From contig CBDDGJ010000004.1 in assembly GCA_965227805.1 (NCBI GenBank), positions 186,001-250,000 of the forward strand: DNA of 64,000 nucleotides. The letters are read 5' to 3'. This stretch comes from CBDDGJ01 sp965227805. Its GTDB lineage: Bacteria; Pseudomonadota; Alphaproteobacteria; RS24. This document shows positions 44,174 to 52,374 of this stretch, in pieces. A program made the position numbers and the translations under genes. Under the pieces are notes generated by a model. It saw nothing but the letters and a program-made list of their open reading frames with translations. It was not told the DNA's origin and made no database searches. Numbering within the stretch: the stretch's first letter is position 1; every line of letters starts with the position of its first letter.

Positions 44174-45511
44174 ATGTTTGGTGACATATTGCTCATTACT
44201 AAAAGGGCAGATTTATTCAAAGCAGTAAAACTGGATTTACGTAGACTGGCCTATGATACGCATTTAGTGTCTTATAGCGAGGCATTTGCTATTCGTGATG
44301 AACTTAAGCAGCATGATTTCGGGCTTGTTATTATAGATGCACATGAACACAGCTTTGCTTATGAAACTTTATTAGAAACGCTCGCACTTCCGGCTATTAT
44401 TTTACACGACCAGTTTAATCCGATTGAAGCAATCGGCCATGTACAGATTTGTTCATATCTGCATTTCCCGTGTTCACCTGTTAAATTATGTGCACATATT
44501 TTGCTCGCATTTGAGACGGCGCGTCAACGCAATTTAATACAAAATAATGGTGTTTACGAAGCGCGCGATATATTTATCGGCATATCTAAACAAGCCCAAA
44601 GAATAAGATTAGACGCGGAAAAATTATCTGGCAGTGCATGTCGTATTTTCCTATCAGGACCTGAAGGAAGTGGGAAAAGGCAATTTGCACATTTTATCCA
44701 TGAAAACTCATCGCGCAAGCATATGCGCTTTATTTCTTTTTCACCACAACAAGGTGAAAGTGAAGAAGAATGGGAGGCGCTTTTATTCGGTGGTATGACT
44801 GAAGGTTTGCTTGCACAGGCGGTGGATGGAACATTTTATATTGATAATATTGAAAAATTGACAGACACACTGCAACATCGTTTATTGTGTTACTTGGTTG
44901 AGCAGGATAAAAATAAAGCATCAAATACAAGGTTTATCACTGCGTCTTGTATGTCTTTTGAAAGGGGTAGAGATTTATGCGGCTTATCTGCTGCCCTTTA
45001 TGATCGCATTGCTATTGAAACAATCAAGATTCCATCGCTACGCGAGAGATGCACCGATATTGGGCAAATTGTGCATTATTTTGCAGAAAAGACCGTGCAG
45101 AGCTATAAGCTGGAACCGATTATGATAACCGATGCGGTGCTTCGTGTTTTACAGGTGCATGAGTGGAAGCGCAATTTTCGACAATTATCTGCCTATGTTG
45201 AATATATGCTGCTTGCTGCCGATTTTGAGGGAAAACATGAGATTGATATTCATGCTTTGTCGGCGGATATTTTGGCGGAAACAAATATAGCGGGTGCTGT
45301 TCGTCATGTAGAGCAAGATGAAGTCATGAATCTACCGCTTCGTGAGGCACGCCAATTTTTTGAACGTGAGTATTTAAGCACACAAATTAGCCGGTTTAGC
45401 GGTAATGTATCACGAATGGCCGCGTTTATCGGTATGGAACGAACTGCTTTACACCGTAAGTTGAAAATATTAGGTGTGGCTGACTATGCCCGCACCGATC
45501 ACTATGTGTGA
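44174..45511 (+). CDS. Degenerate NtrX-like AAA+/Fis-type regulator
   Basis: A 445-residue protein with the domain order of NtrX: receiver-like (1-115), AAA+ (about 130-370) and a C-terminal Fis-type helix-turn-helix whose L-P-L-R-E-A-R-x-x-F-E-R-E-Y and G-M-E-R-T-A-L-H-R-K-L-K stretches are very NtrX-like. The receiver keeps an Asp at the phospho-site (55), but the acidic pair is Thr9-Lys10 and the conserved Lys region reads F-P-C-S-P. Walker A is present (162-169), Walker B reads Y-I-D-N-I instead of an F-[IL]-D-E-I sequence, and there is no GAFTGA. No ntrY precedes it. It is probably a DNA-binding protein without normal phosphorylation or ATP hydrolysis. Confidence 0.8.
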   Translation: MFGDILLITKRADLFKAVKLDLRRLAYDTHLVSYSEAFAIRDELKQHDFGLVIIDAHEHSFAYETLLETLALPAIILHDQFNPIEAIGHVQICSYLHFPCSPVKLCAHILLAFETARQRNLIQNNGVYEARDIFIGISKQAQRIRLDAEKLSGSACRIFLSGPEGSGKRQFAHFIHENSSRKHMRFISFSPQQGESEEEWEALLFGGMTEGLLAQAVDGTFYIDNIEKLTDTLQHRLLCYLVEQDKNKASNTRFITASCMSFERGRDLCGLSAALYDRIAIETIKIPSLRERCTDIGQIVHYFAEKTVQSYKLEPIMITDAVLRVLQVHEWKRNFRQLSAYVEYMLLAADFEGKHEIDIHALSADILAETNIAGAVRHVEQDEVMNLPLREARQFFEREYLSTQISRFSGNVSRMAAFIGMERTALHRKLKILGVADYARTDHYV

Positions 45512-45551
45512 TATTAGATATAGGGTTTTTTTATAAAATAGTGTAAAACGC

Positions 45552-45580
45552 GCCTATTCCTTTAATAAAAGGCGATAGGC
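45552..45580 (+). promoter_or_regulatory. Hairpin enclosing the trkA ribosome-binding site
   Basis: GCCTAT, a T, CCTTT, loop AATA, then AAAGG, CG and ATAGGC form two perfectly paired arms (6 + 5 bp) that end on the base before the trkA ATG (45581). The AAAGG ribosome-binding site lies in the 3' arm, so the folded RNA should block translation of trkA. No T run follows, which argues against a terminator. Confidence 0.6.
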
Positions 45581-46957
45581 ATGAAAATTATTATTTGCGG
45601 AGCAGGGCAGGTTGGTTTTGGCATTGCACGTCATTTGGCCGGTGAGGGCAATGATGTTACGGTTATCGACCAAGAACCGGCATTGATGGAGCGGATACGT
45701 GATACGCTTGATGTGCGCCCCATATTAGGACATGGTGCGCATCCGCGTATTTTACAGCAGGCAGGTGCTCAAACGGCAGATATTCTGATTGCTGTGACGG
45801 CAAGCGATGAAGTTAATATGGTAACATGTCAGGTTGCCCATAGCCTATTTAACATAGAAAAAACCATTGCGCGGGTGCGTGATCATGAATATGTGAGCAT
45901 GCGCCGCGATGAATTATTTTCGGCCGATGCGATTCCGGTTGATGTTATTATTTCTCCAGAACGTGAAGTTGCACAAATGGTAATGCGTAGGCTCGCGCTT
46001 CCTGGTGCGTTTGATGTGGCAACATTTGCGAACGGACATATTCAGATGATCGGCATTAGCATTGAAGATAACTGCCCCGTGGTGGATACGCCATTGAAGC
46101 AATTAAGCGAGCTATTTCCTGATCTTAATGCTTTTGTGGTCGGCATTGAGCGGGATGGAAAACTGCTTGCACCTGAGGCAAAAGATTCAATCTTACATGG
46201 CGATTATGCTTATGTCATTACGGCGGCGCAAGACACAGAGCGCACATTGAAAATTTTTGGGCATGAAGAAAAGCAAGCGCGGCATATGACGATTATTGGG
46301 GGCGGTAATATTGGCCTGCAGGTCGCGCAAGCACTCGAAAAACAGGGACATTATCGGCTTACCATGATCGAATCGCGCCTGGAGCGGGCGCAATATGTTG
46401 CCGAACTGCTAAAAAATACCGTTGTATTGCGCGGAAATGGGTTTTCGCAGGAGATTCTGGCAGAAGCGGGGATACGCGATTCCGACCTTATTTTAACGCT
46501 TACCAATGATGATCAGGTAAATATTCTAACCATGATGCTTGCTTTGCGTGAAGGGTGTGCACGCGGTATGTGTTTGATAAATGATAATAATTTCCAAAAA
46601 CTTGCCGGTGACTTTGGCATGAATGTAGCGATTAACCCGCGTGCAATAACGATTTCTTCTGTCTTGAGCCATATTCGCCGTGGGCGTGTGCGGCAGGTGC
46701 ATACAATTACCGATGGGGCAGGCGAGGTTATAGAATTGGAAGCGGTTGATGAATCACAAGTCTCGGGCAAAAAAATCAATGAACTGGATTTATCTTATGG
46801 CATTAAATTCGGTGCAATTATGCGGGGCGATGACATTATTTTGCCGGGCGGAAATACAGAAATAACCCCCGGCGATCGTATTGTTGCTTTTGCTATGGCC
46901 GATGCGATTGATGATTTGGAAAAATTATTTTTTGCGCCAACCAAGCGTGGGCGATAA
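45581..46957 (+). CDS. trkA: Trk potassium uptake regulatory subunit TrkA
   Basis: This peripheral NAD-binding subunit gates TrkH-type K+ channels. The 458 residues form two RCK modules, each starting with a Rossmann glycine motif: G-A-G-Q-V-G-F-G near residue 6 and G-G-G-N-I-G-L-Q near 236. Each is followed by a TrkA_C domain. The length equals that of the classical double-RCK TrkA. It is followed after 20 bp by trkH. A hairpin sequesters its ribosome-binding site, suggesting translational control. Confidence 0.94.
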   Translation: MKIIICGAGQVGFGIARHLAGEGNDVTVIDQEPALMERIRDTLDVRPILGHGAHPRILQQAGAQTADILIAVTASDEVNMVTCQVAHSLFNIEKTIARVRDHEYVSMRRDELFSADAIPVDVIISPEREVAQMVMRRLALPGAFDVATFANGHIQMIGISIEDNCPVVDTPLKQLSELFPDLNAFVVGIERDGKLLAPEAKDSILHGDYAYVITAAQDTERTLKIFGHEEKQARHMTIIGGGNIGLQVAQALEKQGHYRLTMIESRLERAQYVAELLKNTVVLRGNGFSQEILAEAGIRDSDLILTLTNDDQVNILTMMLALREGCARGMCLINDNNFQKLAGDFGMNVAINPRAITISSVLSHIRRGRVRQVHTITDGAGEVIELEAVDESQVSGKKINELDLSYGIKFGAIMRGDDIILPGGNTEITPGDRIVAFAMADAIDDLEKLFFAPTKRGR

Positions 46958-46977
46958 CCCGGTAAGGCATATAGTTT

Positions 46978-48420
46978 ATGCGTGTAGGACATATATTTTA
47001 TGTGTTGGGGTGGGGTGGATTATGTTTGGCCGTCGCCATGTTGCTGCCCTTATGTATGAGTTTGTTTGAAGACAAAGCCCTATATGCACAATTTTTTGCG
47101 ATTGGATTTTTAATTACTGGTTTTATTTCCGGAATTTTCATTTTAGGCGGGTATAGCAAAGACAGGCCAGCCGTAGAAAATAATGATCTGATTTTAACAA
47201 TTGTTTTATTCTGGATACTGCTTCCATTTCCGGCAGCTATCCCGCTTTATGCAGAAGGGCAGATTACCTCTTTTGCGGCTGCCTATATTGAAGCTGTGTC
47301 GGCATTGACGACTACGGGGGCTAGTGTGATTGGTTATCCTGAATTTGCAGCGCCGTCTATTTTACTATGGCGTGCAATTTTGGCATGGATTGGCGGATTA
47401 TGGATTTTGCTTTTCGCTTTTACCGTTATCGCTCCTTTGGCGATAGGTGGGGTGTCTTTATCCGCTTTACCTTTATTACAATATGATGCAGCCGATGATC
47501 TGGTCAGGCGTATTCGCCGGCCATTGCGTATTTTAGTGCCGCTTTATGGAGGGCTAAGCGTGCTTACCATTGTGCTGGTTTTTTGGGGCGGTAGTGGATT
47601 TTTTGAAGCAATAACATTAGGATTATCAGCTATATCTACCACGGGGTTTAGTATAAATTCAGCCGCACTTCCGGATTTTTTGTCTTTGTTTTCGCAGTTC
47701 GGAATTGTGTTTGGATGTATATGCGGCGCATTAAGCGTTCCGGTGCTCATCGGTTTACAAAAACAATGGGTCTTTATAAATGAAGAGTTACGCGTGTTTA
47801 CCAGTATCGTTTTGATATTTGGTCTGATTGGTTTTGGGCTATTTGGCGGGACGATTATGGCTCATATAGCGCAGAGTATCAGCTTGTTTAGCACGAGTGC
47901 TTTTATGTTTTTACCACATGAAAACCTGGCCGGATGGCCGTTAATATGGGTGCTTTTACCGTGTTTTATTGGTGGAATGAGTTTGTCCACGACAGGGGGC
48001 ATGAAAGTATCACGCCTGATTATTCTTATAAAAGATATTCTTCGGGGACTTAGCTATCTGGCTTACCCATCGCGGGTGCATGGTATAAAATTAAATGACC
48101 GCCGTTTAACCGAGATTGATAATGCATCTATACGGGTATATTTATCAATTTTAATTCTTTTGATTGCAGGCGGATTGCTTATATATGGAATGCTTGGGCA
48201 TGATTTGATTACAAGTTGGAGTTTGATTATGGCTATGATCACCAATAGTGGCGCTATTTTATTTATGAGTGCAACATATAATTTATTTGCTGAATTGCCA
48301 CTTTTCTCGCAATTTATTGCGGCGCTCTTTATGATTATCGGGCGATTAGAACTTGTAATATTTTTCACCTTACTTAATAAAGATTTCTGGCACAAGGGGC
48401 CATTAAGAGGGGCTCTATAG
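46978..48420 (+). CDS. trkH: Trk potassium uptake channel subunit TrkH
   Basis: A 480-residue integral membrane protein with about ten helices and four selectivity-filter repeats, for example T-T-T-G-A-S near residue 104, S-T-T-G-F-S near 220 and S-T-T-G-G-M near 341. These are the K+ filter positions of the SKT family. It forms the pore regulated by TrkA. The next gene (dat) starts 14 bp downstream. Confidence 0.93.
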   Translation: MRVGHIFYVLGWGGLCLAVAMLLPLCMSLFEDKALYAQFFAIGFLITGFISGIFILGGYSKDRPAVENNDLILTIVLFWILLPFPAAIPLYAEGQITSFAAAYIEAVSALTTTGASVIGYPEFAAPSILLWRAILAWIGGLWILLFAFTVIAPLAIGGVSLSALPLLQYDAADDLVRRIRRPLRILVPLYGGLSVLTIVLVFWGGSGFFEAITLGLSAISTTGFSINSAALPDFLSLFSQFGIVFGCICGALSVPVLIGLQKQWVFINEELRVFTSIVLIFGLIGFGLFGGTIMAHIAQSISLFSTSAFMFLPHENLAGWPLIWVLLPCFIGGMSLSTTGGMKVSRLIILIKDILRGLSYLAYPSRVHGIKLNDRRLTEIDNASIRVYLSILILLIAGGLLIYGMLGHDLITSWSLIMAMITNSGAILFMSATYNLFAELPLFSQFIAALFMIIGRLELVIFFTLLNKDFWHKGPLRGAL

Positions 48421-48434
48421 GAGGGGATGACTTT

Positions 48435-49331
48435 ATGTCACGTATTGCATATTGTAATGGTCGTTATACGGCTTTGAACACACCGGCAATTTTTATTGAA
48501 GATCGCGGTTATCAATTTGCCGATGGCATTTATGAGGTTTGTTTGGTGCAACGGGGACAGTTTATTGATGAGGACTTGCATCTGACGCGGTTGCAAAAAT
48601 CTCTGGAATTTGTTGATATAAAATTGCCAGTTACGCTAAAAACCTTGCGCTTTATTATGCGTGAAACCGTGCGCCGCAATCATTTGCATTATGCAAAAGT
48701 TTATATTCAGGTAACGCGGGGCATTGCGTCAGCAAAAATCGGGCGTGATCATGCAGGTGAACCGAATATGCGCGCGCATTTAACCGTTACGGCGCGTCCT
48801 ATAGATATAAACAAGCATTTCGGGCTATCGGATAAGAAAATAAAAGTGATCACCTTGCCGGATGATAGGTGGGCACATTGTCATATTAAATCACTTGGGC
48901 TGTTGCCAAATATTCTTGCGCGGCGTATGGCGCACGCACAAGGTGTGGATGATGCATGGTTGGTGGATGAGGCAGGCTTTATAACCGAAGCAACATCGGC
49001 AAATATATGGATTGTTGATAAGCATGGTGTTTTGCGCACGCATCAGGCGGATCAAAAGATTTTGGGCGGCATTACGCGTCATGCTTTATTTACCATTTGT
49101 GAGGGTTTACAAATCAAGGTTAGTGAAGAGCCATTTCGTATTGAGGATGTGTTATCTGCACGCGAATGTTTTTCCACAGCGTCCACAATGATTATAACAC
49201 CGGTTATTTGTGTAAATGGCACGAAAATTGCGGATGGTCAGACAGGCATATATGCAAAGAAATTAGCAGATGCTTATAGTGATTATGCGGAATATGGCGA
49301 AGAAAAATGGAAAAAGTTAATAAAAAGTTAA
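48435..49331 (+). CDS. dat: D-amino acid aminotransferase-like class IV PLP enzyme
   Basis: A 298-residue class IV aminotransferase. The catalytic lysine is in H-I-K-S-L-G near residue 156, followed by the E-A-T-S-A-N-I-W phosphate-binding segment near 190. The early D-R-G-Y-Q-F-A-D-G-I-Y-E-V motif distinguishes D-amino acid aminotransferases from branched-chain ones. It probably makes D-alanine or D-glutamate for peptidoglycan or degrades D-amino acids. Its place between trkH and hfq is common in alphaproteobacteria. Confidence 0.88.
   Translation: MSRIAYCNGRYTALNTPAIFIEDRGYQFADGIYEVCLVQRGQFIDEDLHLTRLQKSLEFVDIKLPVTLKTLRFIMRETVRRNHLHYAKVYIQVTRGIASAKIGRDHAGEPNMRAHLTVTARPIDINKHFGLSDKKIKVITLPDDRWAHCHIKSLGLLPNILARRMAHAQGVDDAWLVDEAGFITEATSANIWIVDKHGVLRTHQADQKILGGITRHALFTICEGLQIKVSEEPFRIEDVLSARECFSTASTMIITPVICVNGTKIADGQTGIYAKKLADAYSDYAEYGEEKWKKLIKS
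49317..49331. promoter_or_regulatory. Candidate CtrA-type box (TTAA-N7-TTAA) before hfq
   Basis: TTAA-TAAAAAG-TTAA matches the alphaproteobacterial CtrA consensus exactly, about 170 bp before the hfq start. It overlaps the last codons of dat, a lysine-rich AT-rich stretch, so chance is a real alternative. Confidence 0.3.
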
Positions 49332-49498
49332 TAAATTGATTGCTTTTTGCGGCGTCTCTATTACACTCATAAGTGGTGGGAATGAGCGCAGCAAAATCAT
49401 TGATTTGGTGTTTTCGCGTAGAAGAAGGTAGGGCGCCTTTATGTAAAATTAACAAGTAATAGCCATTATGCCCAAATGGTTAAGACGGAGAGTAATCC

Positions 49499-49777
49499 AT
49501 GTTAAATAGTAACGCAAAAATTCATGATATTTCATCTGATCCTCTAACAAGTGATGCGGCCAGTGAAAATTTGGAAACCGTATTTTTAAGCCATATTTGT
49601 CGCCAAAAAGTGCCGCTTACGGTATTTTTAGTCAATGGTGTTAAGCTACAAGGCAGCATTACGGATATTGATGATGCAACTGTATTGCTTAGTCGCGACG
49701 GACATGACCAGCTTGTTTACCGTCACGCCATTTCGACAATTATGCCGGTTGATCCCGTGGTATTTGCAAACGCATAA
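49499..49777 (+). CDS. hfq: Divergent RNA chaperone Hfq
   Basis: Hfq is a hexameric Sm-like RNA chaperone that pairs small RNAs with mRNAs. The 92-residue product has the Sm1 segment F-L-V-N-G-V-K-L-Q-G (43-52) and Sm2 segment Y-R-H-A-I-S-T (74-80), plus about 24 extra N-terminal residues. Several RNA-contact positions differ from E. coli Hfq: Gln8 to Glu26, Asp9 to Thr27, Asn13 to Ser31, rim Arg16 to Cys34, Phe42 to Ala60, Lys56 to Arg75. The fold is probably kept, but the proximal and rim surfaces should behave differently. hflX, often next to hfq, is absent. Confidence 0.88.
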   Translation: MLNSNAKIHDISSDPLTSDAASENLETVFLSHICRQKVPLTVFLVNGVKLQGSITDIDDATVLLSRDGHDQLVYRHAISTIMPVDPVVFANA

Positions 49778-49781
49778 TGTG

Positions 49782-49823
49782 AAATAGGCGCGGCAGGTGA
49801 TATACGTTCCATACGGCCTATTT
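49782..49823. terminator. Inverted repeat between convergent hfq and mazG
   Basis: AAATAGGC and GCCTATTT, perfectly complementary and separated by 26 bp, lie between the two converging genes and extend into the last codons of mazG. They may act as a bidirectional terminator or mRNA end-stabilising stem. The long loop and lack of a T run keep this tentative. Confidence 0.35.
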
Positions 49824-50603
49824 ATGATGACGCTTTGCTTGTTGCCAGAGGGCTTCCATAGCTGTGAGGTCACGTGTGGCAAGGGCAGGGTCTGCATGTT
49901 CCATATAGTGGAATCGCGTGGTAAACTTGTGACTGGCACGGCGTAAAGCCGCTTCTGGATTGATATTCAAGTGTCGCGCCAGATTGGCAACGACAAACAA
50001 AATATCGCCCAGCTCGTCTTCAAGGCGGTCTGGATTGTGCGAAGGCATTTCTTCTTGTAATTCAGTAATTTCTTCTTGTAACTTACTGAAAATATGAGAT
50101 GAATCTTCCCAATCAAAACCAATTTGTGCCGCGCGGTTTTGTAACTTTACAGCATAAGACAGTGCCGGTAAATTATGCGGTATATCGGCAAGTAAACTAT
50201 CTGTTTGTTTACCCTTAGCACGCTTTTCGGCAGCTTTTATGCTTTCCCAATTTTGTGTTGCATCCTGTATATCGGTTATGTGTTTATCCCCGAAAATATG
50301 TGGGTGTCGGCGGCGCATTTTTTCTATAATCGCGTATGTTACATCGTTAAAATCAAATATGTCTTTTTCTTCGGCCATGCGGGCATGGAAAATAACTTGA
50401 AACAGTAAATCACCCAATTCATCTTTCAAATCATCCATATCACCACGGGCTATGGCATCAGCCACCTCATAGGCTTCCTCAATCGTGTAAGGCGCGATAC
50501 TGGCAAAGTCTTGTTGCTTATCCCACGGGCAACCAGTTTCAGGATCACGTAAGCGCGCCATAAGTGTGCGTAACTCTTCAATAATATGGGTTGGTGCTGA
50601 CAT
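49818..50603 (-). CDS. mazG: Nucleoside triphosphate pyrophosphohydrolase MazG
   Basis: MazG hydrolyses (d)NTPs to monophosphates and can lower ppGpp. The 261-residue product has two MazG helical domains with the E-x-x-E-x(12)-E-x-x-D-type metal site (E-E-A-Y-E-V-A-D near residue 38 and D-E-L-G-D-L-L near 61). A second set is E-E-I-T-E-L near 193 and D-E-L-G-D-I-L near 212. It begins with the usual L-M-A-R-L-R-D-P-E-T-G-C-P-W-D. Confidence 0.94.
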   Translation of the reverse strand: MSAPTHIIEELRTLMARLRDPETGCPWDKQQDFASIAPYTIEEAYEVADAIARGDMDDLKDELGDLLFQVIFHARMAEEKDIFDFNDVTYAIIEKMRRRHPHIFGDKHITDIQDATQNWESIKAAEKRAKGKQTDSLLADIPHNLPALSYAVKLQNRAAQIGFDWEDSSHIFSKLQEEITELQEEMPSHNPDRLEDELGDILFVVANLARHLNINPEAALRRASHKFTTRFHYMEHADPALATRDLTAMEALWQQAKRHHK

Positions 50604-50946
50604 GATTGGGTAGATTATAAGTCGATTCCACGAAACATTTTACAGCTAGCGGCAATTATTTTGTTATGAGCGGATGATTCTAATATGCGCCTTATTAAAG
50701 ACGATGGGAAGCTAGGGTTAAAAGAATGTTATTACTCTAAGAAGCTCTCTAATCCAAAGGTTTTATGTCGGAAAAACTGTCTATTATAAAGTATTATAGG
50801 TAAACACACTTATTATTTAACATAATATATATTATGCGACATTTATTTATAATTAAAGTGATGTCGTTTTATGGACATTTTTTAATTTCCAGCTATAATT
50901 TTGTGGGTTCGCTTGGTTTAAGCTCTTTTATGGAGGTATGTGAAAG
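50604..50946. other. 343-bp AT-rich intergenic region with a 16-bp palindrome
   Basis: This is the longest gene-free stretch in the window. I see no tRNA, convincing small gene or terminator with a T run. A perfect palindrome, CATAATATATATTATG, lies at 50821-50836, about 110 bp before the next start codon. GGAGG at 50932-50936 is the ribosome-binding site of the di-iron-like gene. The length and composition suggest a regulated promoter serving the two-gene unit downstream. Confidence 0.5.
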
Positions 50947-51858
50947 ATGCCTATATACGCTGCTGATAAACACCCGATGGATCATATTGACATTCGCGCA
51001 TTTGATTTTGACTATGCCGATATATCTTTAGACCATACGGTATGGAGTCAATCATCGCCAGAGTTTTCCATATTTATAAATGCGCTTGGCGTGCATGTGC
51101 CCTATTTCGAACGTTATCTTGTGCGCGCTTTGAATATGGCAAAAAGAGAGATTGATGATCCGCAATTACGCAAAGACATTGTCGCCATTACGGCACAAGA
51201 AGCACATCATGCGCGTAATTTCATTGCGTATAATAAATGGCTATCGCGTAAATATCCGAAAATTGCCGTTCTTGATGCCGAAGCCCGTGATTACTTTTCG
51301 CAACGCGGTAAAAAAGATAAGTTGAAACGTTTGCTCGGCTTTACAGCTGGTTATGAAACATTCACCTTTTTGGCGGGTATGATTATCCTCAATAATTACG
51401 ATAAATGGCTTAGTGAGTCACATCCGGTTATGAAGGCGTTATGGGTGTGGCATCAGGTGGAAGAGGTTGAGCATGGTGAGGTTGCTTTCAATGTGTATAA
51501 AGCCCTTTACGGCGAGCACGAATTTTATCGCAAATGGATGGTTTTATATGCCGGCTATCACATTGTGAAGGAGACCTTTCGGGCCTATTTCCATATGTGT
51601 CGTATCGAGGGTTACTTCAAAAATCCGTTTCGAGCGGCCAAAGCACTTTATTTTTTTACAAGAACATTTTTATCCATGGCGTGGCATGCACGCCCTATCT
51701 TTTTACGCCGCTATAAACCGCGGGCGCACCCTTTGGTGACAACAAAGCAAAACCCGATTGCGGTTGCGTGGCGGCATTATGTTGATGATGGCGGCACGGT
51801 TTTGGAAATTGATAAGAAAAAAATGAACGAAATAATGCGCCACCATAAACCAGTATAA
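50947..51858 (+). CDS. PF10118-type metal-dependent hydrolase family protein with a di-iron residue pattern
   Basis: A 303-residue protein resembling the family annotated as predicted metal-dependent hydrolase (PF10118). Its helices carry Glu55, Glu85-x-x-His88, Glu137 and Glu173-x-x-His176. This E...ExxH...E...ExxH order is the ferritin-like di-iron signature of oxygenases and desaturases. A di-iron oxygenase or oxidase is thus a plausible alternative to hydrolase. A segment at about 205-225 is aromatic-rich and may touch the membrane. It has a GGAGG site 10 bp upstream and is followed after 14 bp by a styrene-oxide-isomerase-like membrane protein. The substrate is unknown. Confidence 0.78.
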   Translation: MPIYAADKHPMDHIDIRAFDFDYADISLDHTVWSQSSPEFSIFINALGVHVPYFERYLVRALNMAKREIDDPQLRKDIVAITAQEAHHARNFIAYNKWLSRKYPKIAVLDAEARDYFSQRGKKDKLKRLLGFTAGYETFTFLAGMIILNNYDKWLSESHPVMKALWVWHQVEEVEHGEVAFNVYKALYGEHEFYRKWMVLYAGYHIVKETFRAYFHMCRIEGYFKNPFRAAKALYFFTRTFLSMAWHARPIFLRRYKPRAHPLVTTKQNPIAVAWRHYVDDGGTVLEIDKKKMNEIMRHHKPV

Positions 51859-51872
51859 AAGGGAGACCACTT

Positions 51873-52352
51873 ATGCAAAATTTACAAAAATTACTTATTG
51901 GCCATGGTATTTTAATTCTTGCAATCGCTATGCTTGCCGGCTTTATGTTGGCTTTCGGTTTGATTGGGGGGCTTGAATTATTTCCGGGATTCATTGTTGA
52001 GATGCCCTATTACGGCACAAGTGACGGGTGGGCGCGCGCGCATACGGGGGGTGCGTTAAACGGCATCATGCTGATTGTTATTGCCCTTGCTTTGCCGCTT
52101 ATTCCGTTAAGCGCGGCTATGGTAAAGAAAACCACTTATGGGCTAATTTTTGTCGGCTGGGCGAATACGGTATTTTACTGGTTCGGGAATGCATCTTCCA
52201 ATCGTGCGTTAAGCCTTGGGGATAACCCGCTTGGCGGCACAAATTTTTTCGGCAGTATTGGCTATGGTGTCGCCATTATTGGGGCTTTTGTGCTTATTTG
52301 GCTATTGCTTTATGCGGCATGGCGTTTATTTGCTACAAGAGACCTAGACTAA
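51873..52352 (+). CDS. Styrene oxide isomerase (StyC)-like membrane protein
   Basis: A 159-residue protein with four membrane helices. It resembles styrene oxide isomerase, a trimeric heme b membrane enzyme that converts epoxides to aldehydes (Meinwald rearrangement). Shared features, from memory of StyC: G-H-G-I-L near residue 10, G-G-x-E-x-x-P-G near 32, G-W-A-R-A-H (52-57), A-L-N-G (61-64) and F-Y-W-F-G-N-x-S-x-N-R near 101. The heme-ligand His58 and catalytic Asn64 and Tyr103 of StyC correspond to His57, Asn63 and Tyr102. No styrene monooxygenase genes are nearby; the partner is the di-iron-like protein 14 bp upstream. The natural substrate is unknown. Confidence 0.75.
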   Translation: MQNLQKLLIGHGILILAIAMLAGFMLAFGLIGGLELFPGFIVEMPYYGTSDGWARAHTGGALNGIMLIVIALALPLIPLSAAMVKKTTYGLIFVGWANTVFYWFGNASSNRALSLGDNPLGGTNFFGSIGYGVAIIGAFVLIWLLLYAAWRLFATRDLD

Positions 52353-52374
52353 ACTTTGCATGATTTTATTAACA

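Noticed and set aside
45512..45580. Rho-independent terminator after the NtrX-like gene
   Set aside because: The hairpin there is followed directly by the trkA start codon and has no T run, so a translational element is more likely.
49383..49460. 25-codon frame upstream of hfq
   Set aside because: It has weak initiation context and no recognisable features, and chance frames of this size are common.
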